A stretch of DNA of 51,762 nt from Sporomusa silvacetica DSM 10669 (GCF_002257705.1 NZ_LSLK01000083.1:1-51762); one strand, 5' to 3'. Positions 15,523 to 23,998 are shown, numbered from the stretch's first letter. The notes: generated from the letters alone by a model not told the origin. Translations and numbers: made by a program.

Positions 15523-16815
15523 ATGGAAAGTAATCAGGCAGCGATTGCTGTAGGTGTTTTTCTTGTGGCCTATGCGGTAATTATTTCTGAAAAAATTCAT
15601 CGTACTGTTGTTGCTTTAGCAGGGGCGGTACTTGTTATCATGCTCGGGGTTCTGAGTCAGGAACAGGCCATTCATCATATCGACTTTAATACCTTGGGGC
15701 TGTTGGTAGGAATGATGGTAATTGTCGCTATTACCAGCGAAACAGGTCTGTTCCGCTTTTTGGCTATTTGGGCTGCCAAGGCCGTTGATGGTAATCCCCT
15801 GAAGTTAATGATCGCCTTAAGTGTTATTACGGCGTTATGTTCAGCCCTGCTAGATAATGTGACAACCGTGCTGTTAATTGTTCCGGTAACGCTGAGTATT
15901 ACAAAGCAGCTTAATGTTAAGCCAGCTCCTTATTTGATATCGCAAATCATCGCTTCTAATATTGGCGGGACAGCGACGTTAATTGGAGATCCGCCTAATA
16001 TCATGATTGGCAGTGCTGTAAAAGAATTGGATTTTCTCGCATTTTTCAACAATCTGGCCGGTATTGCAATGATTATCCTTGTTGTCAATATCATTATACT
16101 GGTACTAATTTACCGCAAGCAGCTCAAAACGACAGCAGAGTTGAGCGCGAAAATTAAGAGCCTTAACCCAGGTCACCAGATTAAAAATCCCAAGCTGTTA
16201 AAAATTTGCCTAGCTGTGCTGGCCTTGACAGTAACACTCTTCTTTTTCCATCAACAACTGCATCTGGAGTCGGCGACAGTGGCTATCTTCGGTGCTGCGT
16301 TGTTGATGCTGTTAGCAAAAAAGAACTCTGATCATGACCTGGAATCTATTTTTCACAAGGTAGAATGGGTGGCGCTGTTCTTTTTCGTCGGGCTGTTTAT
16401 CTTGGTTGGCGGACTTGTCGAGACAGGGATAATTTCCTTATTGGCTCAAAAGGCTATGGAACTCACAGCAGGCAATCCCACAACTACGGCCATGATTATT
16501 CTTTGGCTTAGTGCTCTTGCTTCGGCTTTTGTCGACAACATTCCGTTTGTTGCTACGATGATTCCGTTAATTAAAGATATGGGCGCTCTAGGAATGACTA
16601 ATTTGGAACCACTCTGGTGGAGTTTGGCATTGGGTGCATGTCTTGGCGGCAACGGTACAATTATTGGTGCTAGTGCCAATGTCATTGTAGCCGGCCTGGC
16701 AGCGCAAGAGGGGTACCCCATATCTTTTGTAAGATTTATGAAAGTTGGCTTTCCACTTATGCTATTGTCGATACTGATTGCTAGCGTCTATGTGTACCTG
16801 CGGTACCTTATCTAA
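15523..16815 (+). CDS. ArsB/NhaD-family ion antiporter (copy 2)
   Basis: The 430-residue membrane protein parallels copy 1 along its whole length, with the same motifs: DNVTTVLLIVPVT, NIGGTATLIGDPPNIMIG, FVDNIPFVATMIPL and GACLGGNGTIIGASANVI. It should exchange cations such as sodium for protons across the inner membrane. The ribosome site GGAGGGAG lies just before ATG 15523. Divergent orientation to copy 1 across a shared 390-base control region, with separate promoters and different leader hairpins, suggests that the two copies respond to different conditions. Confidence 0.85.
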   Translation: MESNQAAIAVGVFLVAYAVIISEKIHRTVVALAGAVLVIMLGVLSQEQAIHHIDFNTLGLLVGMMVIVAITSETGLFRFLAIWAAKAVDGNPLKLMIALSVITALCSALLDNVTTVLLIVPVTLSITKQLNVKPAPYLISQIIASNIGGTATLIGDPPNIMIGSAVKELDFLAFFNNLAGIAMIILVVNIIILVLIYRKQLKTTAELSAKIKSLNPGHQIKNPKLLKICLAVLALTVTLFFFHQQLHLESATVAIFGAALLMLLAKKNSDHDLESIFHKVEWVALFFFVGLFILVGGLVETGIISLLAQKAMELTAGNPTTTAMIILWLSALASAFVDNIPFVATMIPLIKDMGALGMTNLEPLWWSLALGACLGGNGTIIGASANVIVAGLAAQEGYPISFVRFMKVGFPLMLLSILIASVYVYLRYLI

Positions 16816-17075
16816 TTGTCGCTGAGTTGGGTAGCTCAGACAGGGTAATCCTATATCTTTTAGATGGTTTCCTATAGGCATAATCTTATCACCTATGCTG
16901 CTATTTATAATAATGGATGTAACTATGAGTTTTAGAATACTTGCAAGACTAACAACTTTATATTACAATTAAGTTGTCTGTAATAAAGTTGAAAAAATTC
17001 TAGCGTAGTAGGATTCTTCTGAATTTTACATCTTCGATATTGGCGTGAACGCTTGGTAATAGGAGGGAGAGAGGA
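16816..17075 (+). promoter_or_regulatory. Intergenic region before the racemase operon with repeated CAACTT/AAGTTG
   Basis: CAACTTTA (16953-16960), AAGTTG (16971-16976) and TAATAAAGTTG (16981-16991) can form two alternative stems. The placement upstream of an operon encoding its own GntR-type regulator suggests an operator or attenuator. No clear terminator for the antiporter gene and no canonical promoter were found. Confidence 0.35.
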
Positions 17076-18167
17076 ATGAGCCTTAGTTTGAGACTAGAGG
17101 TTGACTTGGACAAAATCAAGTACAACGCGGCTAAAGTCGTAGAGCTTTGCCATAACCGTGGGATTGCAGTACTTGGAGTTACCAAAGGATTTTCCGCAAT
17201 TCCGCAAATTGTTATTGCGCTCCGCGAAGGTGGCGTTGATGGGTTAGCTGATGCCAGAATGGAAAATATTTTTGAATTAAGAAATGAAGGGTGTTTGGAA
17301 TCCATAACTTTATTACGCATTCCCCGGTTAAGCAATGTGGACAATGTAGTAAAATACTGTAACGTAAGTGTCAACTCTGAAGTAGCTGTTATTCAGGCCT
17401 TGGGGCAGGCTGCTAAAAAAATGGGAGTAGATCACCAAATTATTTTGATGGTTGATGTGGGTGACTTGCGTGAAGGCATTATGATCGAGAATGTGCTGGA
17501 TACTGTTCGCAAGGTAGTAAGAGTGGAAGGGATAAGGCTAGTGGGGCTGGGAACTAATATGGGGTGTTTTGGTGGTATTTTGCCAGAGTACAGTAACCTC
17601 AACGTTTTGGTAAATCTTGGTAAAATGATTGAGGCCAGACTAGGTGTTCCTATGGAGGTTCTTTCAGGTGGCGGTACATCATCACTATTACTTGTGGAAA
17701 GAGGGGAAATTCCTCCAGGTATTAATCAACTACGCATTGGGGAAGGAATATTGCTCGGAACTGACACGACAAATCACCGGATAATAGATTGGCTCAAAAA
17801 TGATGCCTTTGTATTAAAAGCTGAGGTAATTGAAGTTAAGCTTAAACCATCGGTTCCCATTGGTAATATTGGCCGCGATGCTTTTGGAAATATTCCGGAA
17901 TTCACAGATGTGGGTATCCGAAATAAGGCTATTGTTGCTTTAGGCAAACAGGATGCGTATATTGAAGGCCTTATTCCTGTTGATAAGGGGATAACAATAT
18001 TAGGAGCCAGCAGCGATCATACGATTCTTGATATTACTGATACAACAAGCAAGATACATGTTGGTGATGAACTGGCATTTCATGTTACTTATTCAGGGTT
18101 ACTTTCAGTGAGTCAATCCAGATATGTAAAAAAAGTGTTTAGAAAGGATAAAATATGGTCGAATTAA
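17076..18167 (+). CDS. Alanine/ornithine racemase-family PLP enzyme
   Basis: The 363-residue protein has the alanine-racemase type TIM barrel with the PLP lysine in VLGVTKGF (K38), then LADARMENIFELR, VDVGDLREGI and the phosphate-binding GGGTSSLL. The C-terminal part (IIDWLKNDAFVLKAEVIEVK, SVPIGNIGRDAFGN) is characteristic of the ornithine racemase branch rather than Alr. It should interconvert L and D forms of an amino acid, possibly ornithine. AGGAGGG precedes ATG 17076. Its end overlaps the acetyltransferase gene by 13 bases. No D-ornithine aminomutase genes are in view, so the true substrate is open. Confidence 0.8.
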   Translation: MSLSLRLEVDLDKIKYNAAKVVELCHNRGIAVLGVTKGFSAIPQIVIALREGGVDGLADARMENIFELRNEGCLESITLLRIPRLSNVDNVVKYCNVSVNSEVAVIQALGQAAKKMGVDHQIILMVDVGDLREGIMIENVLDTVRKVVRVEGIRLVGLGTNMGCFGGILPEYSNLNVLVNLGKMIEARLGVPMEVLSGGGTSSLLLVERGEIPPGINQLRIGEGILLGTDTTNHRIIDWLKNDAFVLKAEVIEVKLKPSVPIGNIGRDAFGNIPEFTDVGIRNKAIVALGKQDAYIEGLIPVDKGITILGASSDHTILDITDTTSKIHVGDELAFHVTYSGLLSVSQSRYVKKVFRKDKIWSN

Positions 18168-18625
18168 TCATTGAGGCAGAACCAAAATTGATGGAACGTT
18201 TAGTAGAATTGGAACAAGAAGCTTTTGGCTACGGGGGAATGAACGAGTGGCATCTGGTGCCGATTATACGGCACGGCAAAGTCTTTGTCAGTAAGGATAA
18301 CGATGTAGTAGTTGGGGCAGTCCAATATATGCGTGACTGGGATAACCCTGAATTGGCCTATATGATTAGTGTCTCGGTCGCTGGTGAAGCTCGCGGCAAG
18401 GGAATAGGTACTGAACTTCTTGCCAAAAGCATCGAAATTTTGTTTGATGATAAAATTATTAAAGTTGAGCTTACGGTAGAGGCTGACAATGTAGCTGCTG
18501 TTAAGGTGTACAAAGAGAAGCTGGGATTTGAAGTAACTGAGTTTAGAAAAAATGAATATGGGCCAGGCCAAGATCGGTTGGTTATGGTGCTTACTAAGGA
18601 TAAGTATATAGAGGATGTTACATGA
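18155..18625 (+). CDS. GNAT-family N-acetyltransferase
   Basis: The 156-residue protein has the acetyl-CoA loop EARGKGIGTELL in motif A, followed by the NVAAVKVYKEKLGFEV helix of motif B. It should acetylate an amine, perhaps a free amino acid or a polyamine, given its translational coupling to a racemase (13-base overlap) and to a regulator (four-base overlap). There is no ribosome site of its own outside the upstream gene. Substrate is not readable from sequence. Confidence 0.88.
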   Translation: MVELIIEAEPKLMERLVELEQEAFGYGGMNEWHLVPIIRHGKVFVSKDNDVVVGAVQYMRDWDNPELAYMISVSVAGEARGKGIGTELLAKSIEILFDDKIIKVELTVEADNVAAVKVYKEKLGFEVTEFRKNEYGPGQDRLVMVLTKDKYIEDVT

Positions 18626-19248
18626 AGGGGAATGCCCCAATTTTTCGGGCAATTGCACTGGATATAGCGCAGCGTATTATCAACAGTGAGTTTGAGGCAG
18701 GAAGTAAGATTTCTGGCAGGACTCTACTTGCTGGCCACTATAACGTGTCACCGGAAACCATCAGGAAAGCCATATCGCTACTGAAAGATGAGGATGTTGT
18801 CGACGTATCGCAAGGGAAGGAAGTAACAATACTCTCGGTAGAAAAGGCCTATAATTTTATTGAACACTATAAAAGCTCAGAATCGGTATACTCATTGCGC
18901 CAGGAAATAGAAATCCTCTTGAAGGACAAGCGTCAACTTGACGAAAAATTTGAGGCAGTGCTTACAGAAATAATCAATTACTCTGACCGATTGAGAAACC
19001 TTACACCCTATAATCCGGTGGAAATTGCAATAAAACCTGATGCGCACATTGTAGGGCAAACCATCGGGCAACTCAGATTATGGCAGCATACAGGCGCAAC
19101 AGTGATGGCTATTCGCCGCGGGACAGAAATAATTATATCCCCTGGCCCCAACGCCGTAATCGCGGCTTATGACAGAATTGTTGTGGTTGGCGAAAACGGC
19201 ATATATCAGCGGACCTCAGAGTATTTTAATCGAACTAAAGTAAATTAG
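18622..19248 (+). CDS. GntR-type DNA-binding regulator with a TrkA_C (RCK_C) ligand domain
   Basis: The 208-residue protein has an N-terminal winged helix of GntR type (residues about 5-70: IINSEFEAGSKISG, YNVSPETIRKAISLLKDEDVV), a helical linker to about 125, and a C-terminal TrkA_C domain (about 130-205: IVGQTIGQLRLWQHTGATVMAIRRG, PGPNAVIAAYDRIVVVG). TrkA_C domains bind small ligands, including c-di-AMP in some potassium transport proteins. The fusion implies a repressor sensing a nucleotide or amino acid ligand. It overlaps the acetyltransferase stop (ATGA) and probably controls its own operon. The ligand is inference. Confidence 0.85.
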   Translation: MKGNAPIFRAIALDIAQRIINSEFEAGSKISGRTLLAGHYNVSPETIRKAISLLKDEDVVDVSQGKEVTILSVEKAYNFIEHYKSSESVYSLRQEIEILLKDKRQLDEKFEAVLTEIINYSDRLRNLTPYNPVEIAIKPDAHIVGQTIGQLRLWQHTGATVMAIRRGTEIIISPGPNAVIAAYDRIVVVGENGIYQRTSEYFNRTKVN

Positions 19249-19269
19249 ACTTACTTATCCAGGGATGTA

Positions 19270-19313
19270 GATGCTCTTAACGCCTACTTGTAGAAGTGGG
19301 CGTTAAGAGCATC
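19270..19313 (+). terminator. Long perfect hairpin ending the racemase operon
   Basis: A stem of 20 pairs (one wobble), with arms 19270-19289 and 19294-19313 and a four-base loop, follows the regulator gene. The T run is poor (TTGG), so it may act as a transcript stabiliser as well as a terminator. Confidence 0.65.
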
Positions 19314-19331
19314 TTGGTCATCGGATAAATA

Positions 19332-19373
19332 AAACCGCCAGGCTCAGAGCGAATACTCTGTTCCTGGCGGTTT
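19332..19373 (-). terminator. Terminator of the FAD oxidoreductase gene
   Basis: AAACCGCCAGG (19332-19342) pairs perfectly with CCTGGCGGTTT (19363-19373), with an inner CAGAG/CTCTG stem and a T-rich minus-strand tail. Confidence 0.88.
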
Positions 19374-19382
19374 GCGTTTAGT

Positions 19383-20765
19383 CTATTTTTTCAAACGTTT
19401 AGTTATAATTCGGGCAGCATGGATGCCGCTGGCGCTGGCTTGTGATAAGCCACGGGTAATGCCCGCACCATCACCGATGGCAAACATATTCTCGATCTCA
19501 GTTTCCAATTCTTCGGTTAGTTTAAGGCGTGAGCTGTAGAACTTGACTTCAACTCCGTATAGCAGCGTGTCGTCATTTGTTAAGCCGGGAGCAATTTTAT
19601 TGAGGGCATAAATCATCTCAATAATATTGTCAAGATGGCGTTTGGGCAATACTAAGCTCAAATCACCGGGAGTGGCTTTTAGAGTAGGCTTGGTAAAGCT
19701 TTGGGCCAGACGGTGTTCATTGGAACGGCGGCCTTTTAACAGATCACCAAAACGCTGCACCAGTACACCGCCGCCGAGCATGTTGGAGAAAGAAGCAATG
19801 CGTTTACCATATTGGTGGGGTTCAGTGAACGGTTCGGTAAATTTATTACTTACCAACAACGCAAAATTGGTGTTTTTACTATGAAGCTTTTCGTCACGGT
19901 AGCTGTGGCCGTTTACGGTGACAATGCCGTCCGTGTTTTCGGCAACAACATAGCCTTTGGGGTTCATACAGAAGGTTCGGACTAAATCACCATACTGTTT
20001 GGTTCGGTATACCAGTTTGGCTTCATATACTTCATCGGTTATGTGTTGGAACACCTCTGCCGGGATTTCCACCCGCACCCCGACATCTACCTGGTTATTG
20101 GTTAGTGATAAACCAAGATCATGGCATTGATGGGAAAACCACTCAGAACCGGCGCGCCCAGGCGCTGCTATCAGATAATCGCATTCAATGGCTCCGTCTT
20201 TGGCTGTTTCCAGGATAAAGGTGCTGTCTTGTTTTTTAATGGAATTTACCGTTACGCCGAATAGCATAGTGATATTTTTCTGAAGATAGTCATAGATTGA
20301 TTGTAGGATTTTCAGATTATTTTCGGTGCCCAAGTGGCGAACCTTAGCATCTAATAAGTGCAGGTCAACCTTTAAGGCCTCTTTTCCCAGCCCGCTGTTT
20401 TGGGTGCTGAAATATTCTGCTGGTGCGCCGTACTTCAAGTTGATTTGATCAACATAGTCAATTAAATCAAGCACAGTTTGGTCAGAAAGATACTCATTGA
20501 GCCAGCCTCCAAACTGGGTGGTGAAGTTATACTTGCCGTCAGAGAATGCTCCCGCGCCGCCAAAACCGCGCATAATACCGCAGGGGTTGCAGTTAATGCA
20601 ACTAGGGACTTTCTTATCGGAGATGGGGCAATGCCGGGAATAGATATCCTGTCCGGCTTCTATAAGAATAATGTTGATAGTAGGATTATTGATAACAAGC
20701 TCATAAGCGGCAAATACACCAGCTGGGCCGCTGCCGACAATGCCAATGTCAAATTTATCAGTCAT
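19383..20765 (-). CDS. FAD-dependent oxidoreductase of the COG2509 type
   Basis: The 460-residue protein opens with a Rossmann dinucleotide fold (FDIGIVGSGPAGVFAAYEL), then CINCNPCGIMRGFGGAGAFSDGKYN, which marks the 'uncharacterized FAD-dependent dehydrogenase' family, and ends with an FAD-contact segment MFAIGDGAGITRGLSQASASG. A cysteine cluster (C-x2-C-x2-C) sits near residue 57. The reaction is not known; the family is widespread in anaerobic Firmicutes. It is monocistronic, with its own terminator. The start is ATG 20765 with GGAAGGTGA upstream on the minus strand. Confidence 0.85.
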   Translation of the reverse strand: MTDKFDIGIVGSGPAGVFAAYELVINNPTINIILIEAGQDIYSRHCPISDKKVPSCINCNPCGIMRGFGGAGAFSDGKYNFTTQFGGWLNEYLSDQTVLDLIDYVDQINLKYGAPAEYFSTQNSGLGKEALKVDLHLLDAKVRHLGTENNLKILQSIYDYLQKNITMLFGVTVNSIKKQDSTFILETAKDGAIECDYLIAAPGRAGSEWFSHQCHDLGLSLTNNQVDVGVRVEIPAEVFQHITDEVYEAKLVYRTKQYGDLVRTFCMNPKGYVVAENTDGIVTVNGHSYRDEKLHSKNTNFALLVSNKFTEPFTEPHQYGKRIASFSNMLGGGVLVQRFGDLLKGRRSNEHRLAQSFTKPTLKATPGDLSLVLPKRHLDNIIEMIYALNKIAPGLTNDDTLLYGVEVKFYSSRLKLTEELETEIENMFAIGDGAGITRGLSQASASGIHAARIITKRLKK

Positions 20766-20854
20766 GATAAAATCACCTTCCTCGTGCTTAGGGTATAAAC
20801 CATTACACAGTATACTTTACCAAATAATGATTGTAAAAAGCAAATTAATAAGAT

Positions 20855-20997
20855 AAGACTTGGCTTGTGCCAAGTCCTTTAGGACGGCCGAATTGCTATG
20901 CCATCCGTGGCGCAATCGGCACTAGCGCCATCCGGGCGCGTCGCCGGCGGAAGCCTTAGTCGTTCAATCCAGGGAAAGTTAACCTTTCCATCTGGAT
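20855..20997 (+). repeat. Three-copy intergenic repeat, copy 1 (long form)
   Basis: The element starts with hairpin AAGACTTGGC/GCCAAGTC and ends with a second hairpin ATCCAG...CTGGAT enclosing GAAAGTTAACCTTTC. Copies 2 (28059-28145) and 3 (29363-29448) lie in reverse orientation and are about 87 bases; this copy carries about 57 extra GC-rich bases between the end hairpins. It is noncoding and has no transposase. Confidence 0.85.
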
Positions 20998-21014
20998 CAT
21001 AAAAGTGTTCATTC

Positions 21015-21061
21015 TTTGTTCACAGTTTGGTCACACTTTGGTAAAAAAAATACGCTATACT
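21015..21061 (+). promoter_or_regulatory. Tandem direct-repeat operator and -10 box of the DUF2680 gene
   Basis: Three consecutive 11-base units, TTTGTTCACAG, TTTGGTCACAC and TTTGGTAAAAA (21015-21047), precede TATACT at 21056-21061. There is no canonical -35 box. Eleven-base tandem repeats are the usual binding layout of OmpR/PhoB regulators, and such a regulator is encoded just downstream. Confidence 0.6.
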
Positions 21062-21091
21062 AAAGTCAAATAATAACAAGGAGTGATTGAC

Positions 21092-21493
21092 ATGAAAAAG
21101 TTCACTAGTTTTGCTTTAATCGGTACGCTCGTATTGTCGCTAGCGGGTGCAGTCGCATTCGCGGCTCCAGGAAATAATCTCGGTCAGGCTTGCCCATTCT
21201 TCGGAGCGGCCGGACAACAAGCCAACCTGACTGACGAACAAAAAGCCCAGATGGCTACGTGGCAACAAGAGCGATTTGAACACAGAAAACAAGTGCTGCA
21301 AAAAGAGGTTGAATGGGGCTGGCTAACCCAGGCTCAGGCTGATGAGCAGATTTCCTTTATGGAACAGCGTCAGAAAGACGGTAATTTCGGCATGATGGGT
21401 ATGGGACGTGGTCATGGTCATATGGGGCAAGGACGGGGCATGGGGCCGATGAACGGCAGTTGTGGTAATAACAACGTTCCGGCTCAACAATAA
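21092..21493 (+). CDS. Secreted DUF2680-like protein with Met/His/Gly-rich tail
   Basis: The 133-residue protein has a clear signal peptide (MKKFTSFALIGTLVLSLAGAV with an AFA-A type site), then LTDEQKAQM and WGWLTQAQADEQI segments that match DUF2680/YckD-type proteins. The last 40 residues are rich in Gly, Met and His (for example MMGMGRGHGHMGQG), a composition found in copper- or silver-handling proteins. ATG 21092 follows AAGGAG by eight bases. It stands immediately before a two-component system whose sensor has a similar Met/His-rich region, so it is probably both target and effector of that system. Metal binding is inference. Confidence 0.8.
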   Translation: MKKFTSFALIGTLVLSLAGAVAFAAPGNNLGQACPFFGAAGQQANLTDEQKAQMATWQQERFEHRKQVLQKEVEWGWLTQAQADEQISFMEQRQKDGNFGMMGMGRGHGHMGQGRGMGPMNGSCGNNNVPAQQ

Positions 21494-21502
21494 TATCGGC
21501 TG

Positions 21503-21535
21503 AAAGAGCCTGTCGCTTTTGCGGTAGGCTCTTTT
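21503..21535 (+). terminator. Terminator after the DUF2680 gene
   Basis: AAAGAGCCT (21503-21511) pairs with AGGCTCTTT (21526-21534), with wobble pairs inside, then TTTT-rich sequence. The response regulator begins about 90 bases later, so it has either read-through or its own promoter. Confidence 0.8.
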
Positions 21536-21626
21536 GACTTCCACTGTTGTCCTCGCACTAGTCGACTGCAAAAAGTTAGCGCGTTGTATATAGCTTGTGG
21601 TATGCTGTTGCTAAGAGGTGAAAACT

Positions 21627-22319
21627 ATGACAGGCAAAACAGTATTACTTGTTGATGATGAACAGGCCATCAGGGAGTTGTTGGCTTTATACCTAAATAA
21701 AGAAGGTTTCACAGTGCATGAGGCGGCTGACGGTGCCGAGGCACTTATAAAAAATCAGGAATACAAGCCGGATATTATCATTTTGGATATTATGATGCCT
21801 GTTTTGGATGGACTCGAGGTTTGCCGTCAGATCCGTAAGTTTTCTAACATACCTATTATTATGCTGACTTCGCGGGCTGAAGATGAGGATCGCATCATGG
21901 GTCTTGAGCTTGGGGCAGATGATTATGTGACAAAGCCCTTCAACTCCCGGGAGGTGGTTGCCAGAGTCAAGGCGGTATTGCGCCGTTTGGCTGCGCCGCA
22001 GCAACAGCCAGCGCCTGCTTTAAGCTATCCACACCTGACAATTGACATGGCTAAGCATACGGTCACGGCTTTTGACCAAGAAATTCCCTTTGCTAATAAG
22101 GAAATAGAGCTACTCTGGGAATTGGCCGCTCAGCCAGGAAGGGCATTTTCTCGCGAACAGTTGTTAGAGAGTGTCTGGGGTTACAGCTATTGCGGTGATA
22201 CGCGTACTGTCGATACCCATATTAAACGGATTAGAAAAAAATTGGCGATAAGTGCGACTTCACCTTGGGATATAAAAACAGTATGGGGTATAGGTTATAA
22301 ATTTGAGGTGAAAAAGTGA
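21627..22319 (+). CDS. OmpR/PhoB-family response regulator
   Basis: The 230-residue protein has a receiver domain (acidic pair in LLVDDEQ, phospho-acceptor D54 in IILDIMMP, threonine in MLTSRAE, lysine in VTKPF) and a C-terminal OmpR winged helix (FANKEIELLWELA, TVDTHIKRIRKKL, TVWGIGYKF). ATG 21627 is chosen with AAGAGGTG upstream; an in-frame GTG at 21618 would use that site as coding sequence. It overlaps the kinase gene by four bases and likely binds the 11-base repeats at 21015-21047. Confidence 0.94.
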   Translation: MTGKTVLLVDDEQAIRELLALYLNKEGFTVHEAADGAEALIKNQEYKPDIIILDIMMPVLDGLEVCRQIRKFSNIPIIMLTSRAEDEDRIMGLELGADDYVTKPFNSREVVARVKAVLRRLAAPQQQPAPALSYPHLTIDMAKHTVTAFDQEIPFANKEIELLWELAAQPGRAFSREQLLESVWGYSYCGDTRTVDTHIKRIRKKLAISATSPWDIKTVWGIGYKFEVKK

Positions 22320-23941
22320 GAATATCGCTGCAACACAAATTGCTAGGCAGTTTCATTATTGTTGTTGCCTTGGTATTGGTAATTGTATCTACCGGGGTTT
22401 CGCTCTTAATCCGCGATTACTTTTTTGCCAGCAAGCAGCGTGAACTGACTGACAAGGCCTATGAAACCGCGCGGGTGGTAAACAGCTATTATAATGGCGA
22501 GATCAATTATGGTCAGTTGGCTAATTTTATTAACAGTATTGACAGTTTGCTCAGTGCCAGAGTCTGGGTGGTAGACAACTCTTTTAATTTAATCGCCGCC
22601 TCCGAAGAACAACAGGCACCATCAGGTGGCATTCGCCGTCGGGCCGGGATGATGAAAAAAAGTCCTATGGATCAGGATTGCGATATAACAAAAGGTCAAG
22701 GCAGGATGCGGCGGCATGGCGCTGGCATGGGACATGGCATGATGTCTGATACTATGCCAGACGGGTCTTCAGACAAGGCAGCAGAGCCACAGTCCGGACA
22801 ATCGCCAAGCCTTGCAGCCATAAGCGGCATTGATGAAGTAAGACAGCAGTTGGAAGCAGCTAGCGGGACAGCTTGGGCCAAAAAGGTATACCATCCCTAT
22901 TATGAGGAAAACATGCTGCTTGTTGCTGTGCCACTGAACCAAATTGAGAATCAGCCGCAGGGTACTGTGCTAATTAATGCACCTTTATCCGGATTTGACG
23001 GTTTTCTCAGCCGGATTTACTGGTATATTGCCGCAGCCGGAATGGTGGGGATACTGATTACGATAGTTATCGCCAACTATCTTTCGACAAGCATTATCCG
23101 GCCACTGCGATCCATGCAGGCAGTGGCCTCAGCTATGGCGGGTGGTGACTATTCAGTTCAGGCCAAAGTCGAGACCAACGATGAGGTCGGTGATTTAAGC
23201 CGGTCGTTAAATCTGTTGGTTAAAGCACTTAATGAGTTTGTGAGTAAAACCGAAAAAACAGATAAACTCAGACGTGATTTTGTTGCCAATGTGTCGCATG
23301 AACTCAGAACACCGCTGACTATTATGTGCGGCTATAATGAGGCGCTCTTGGACGGGACAATCTCCCAGCCTGAGCAAGTGGAGAAATACCATAAAGTCAT
23401 GCGCGACGAATCCATACGGCTGCAAAAGCTAATCAATGAGTTATTGGATCTTAGTCACCTGGAAGCCGGCACGGCCGCACTGGAAAAGGAATCGGTATTC
23501 CTGGCAGAAATTGTGGATAATATCGTAACTTTGTTTAAAAAGCCAAGTCAGGAAAAGGGAGTTACCTTGCTGACGGCGATTGCTGATGGTTTACCGGAAA
23601 TGCAGGCCTATGGTGATCGATTGACCCAATTAGTCCTGATTTTGCTGGACAATGCGCTTAAATTTACCCCAGCGGGCGGAACAATTACCCTAAGTGTGGG
23701 TGCAGTTAACAATATACTGACACTTAGCATAGCAGATACTGGTTCCGGTATTCCCCCCGAGGATTTGCCGTATATTTGGGAGCGGTTTTACAAAGTAGAC
23801 AAGTCCCGTACCCGAGTCACTGGCGGTACTGGCTTGGGTTTAGCCATTGCCAAAGAGATCATCAATCTGCACGGTGCTACGGTTGATGTAGCAAGTGAAT
23901 TAGGCAAGGGGACGGTGTTTACTATTCAATTTAACGTATAG
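22316..23941 (+). CDS. Sensor histidine kinase with Met/His-rich periplasmic segment
   Basis: The 541-residue protein has membrane segments at about 12-34 and 236-257, a periplasmic sensor between them, a HAMP domain (258-310), the H-box VSHELRTPLT with H328, and N, G1 and G2 boxes (LVLILLDNALKF, IADTGSGIP, GGTGLGLAIA). Residues 110-150 of the sensor are rich in Met, His, Asp and Arg, including HGAGMGHGMM, which resembles the tail of the secreted protein encoded upstream. The start is GTG inside the regulator's stop (GTGA). It should phosphorylate the coupled regulator. Copper, silver or another soft metal is the most likely signal, by composition only. Confidence 0.93.
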   Translation: MRISLQHKLLGSFIIVVALVLVIVSTGVSLLIRDYFFASKQRELTDKAYETARVVNSYYNGEINYGQLANFINSIDSLLSARVWVVDNSFNLIAASEEQQAPSGGIRRRAGMMKKSPMDQDCDITKGQGRMRRHGAGMGHGMMSDTMPDGSSDKAAEPQSGQSPSLAAISGIDEVRQQLEAASGTAWAKKVYHPYYEENMLLVAVPLNQIENQPQGTVLINAPLSGFDGFLSRIYWYIAAAGMVGILITIVIANYLSTSIIRPLRSMQAVASAMAGGDYSVQAKVETNDEVGDLSRSLNLLVKALNEFVSKTEKTDKLRRDFVANVSHELRTPLTIMCGYNEALLDGTISQPEQVEKYHKVMRDESIRLQKLINELLDLSHLEAGTAALEKESVFLAEIVDNIVTLFKKPSQEKGVTLLTAIADGLPEMQAYGDRLTQLVLILLDNALKFTPAGGTITLSVGAVNNILTLSIADTGSGIPPEDLPYIWERFYKVDKSRTRVTGGTGLGLAIAKEIINLHGATVDVASELGKGTVFTIQFNV

Positions 23942-23944
23942 AAG

Positions 23945-23976
23945 GCGCCTGCTGCTTAATTGAGTGCAGCAGGCGC
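23945..23976. terminator. Terminator between histidine kinase and methyltransferase 1
   Basis: GCGCCTGCTGC (23945-23955) pairs perfectly with GCAGCAGGCGC (23966-23976), followed by TAGACTTTT. It lies between converging genes. Confidence 0.8.
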
Positions 23977-23998
23977 TAGACTTTTAGAAAAGTATATA

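Noticed and set aside
13853..16815. Arsenite efflux locus
   Set aside because: No arsR, arsC or arsA gene is nearby, and the neighbours point to ion and osmotic balance.
17076..18167. Biosynthetic alanine racemase Alr
   Set aside because: The C-terminal sequence and operon partners fit the ornithine-racemase branch, and the typical Alr C-terminal domain motifs are not seen.
18200..18658. 152-codon frame antisense to the acetyltransferase gene
   Set aside because: The plus-strand frame has clear GNAT motifs and gene overlaps; the antisense frame is its shadow.
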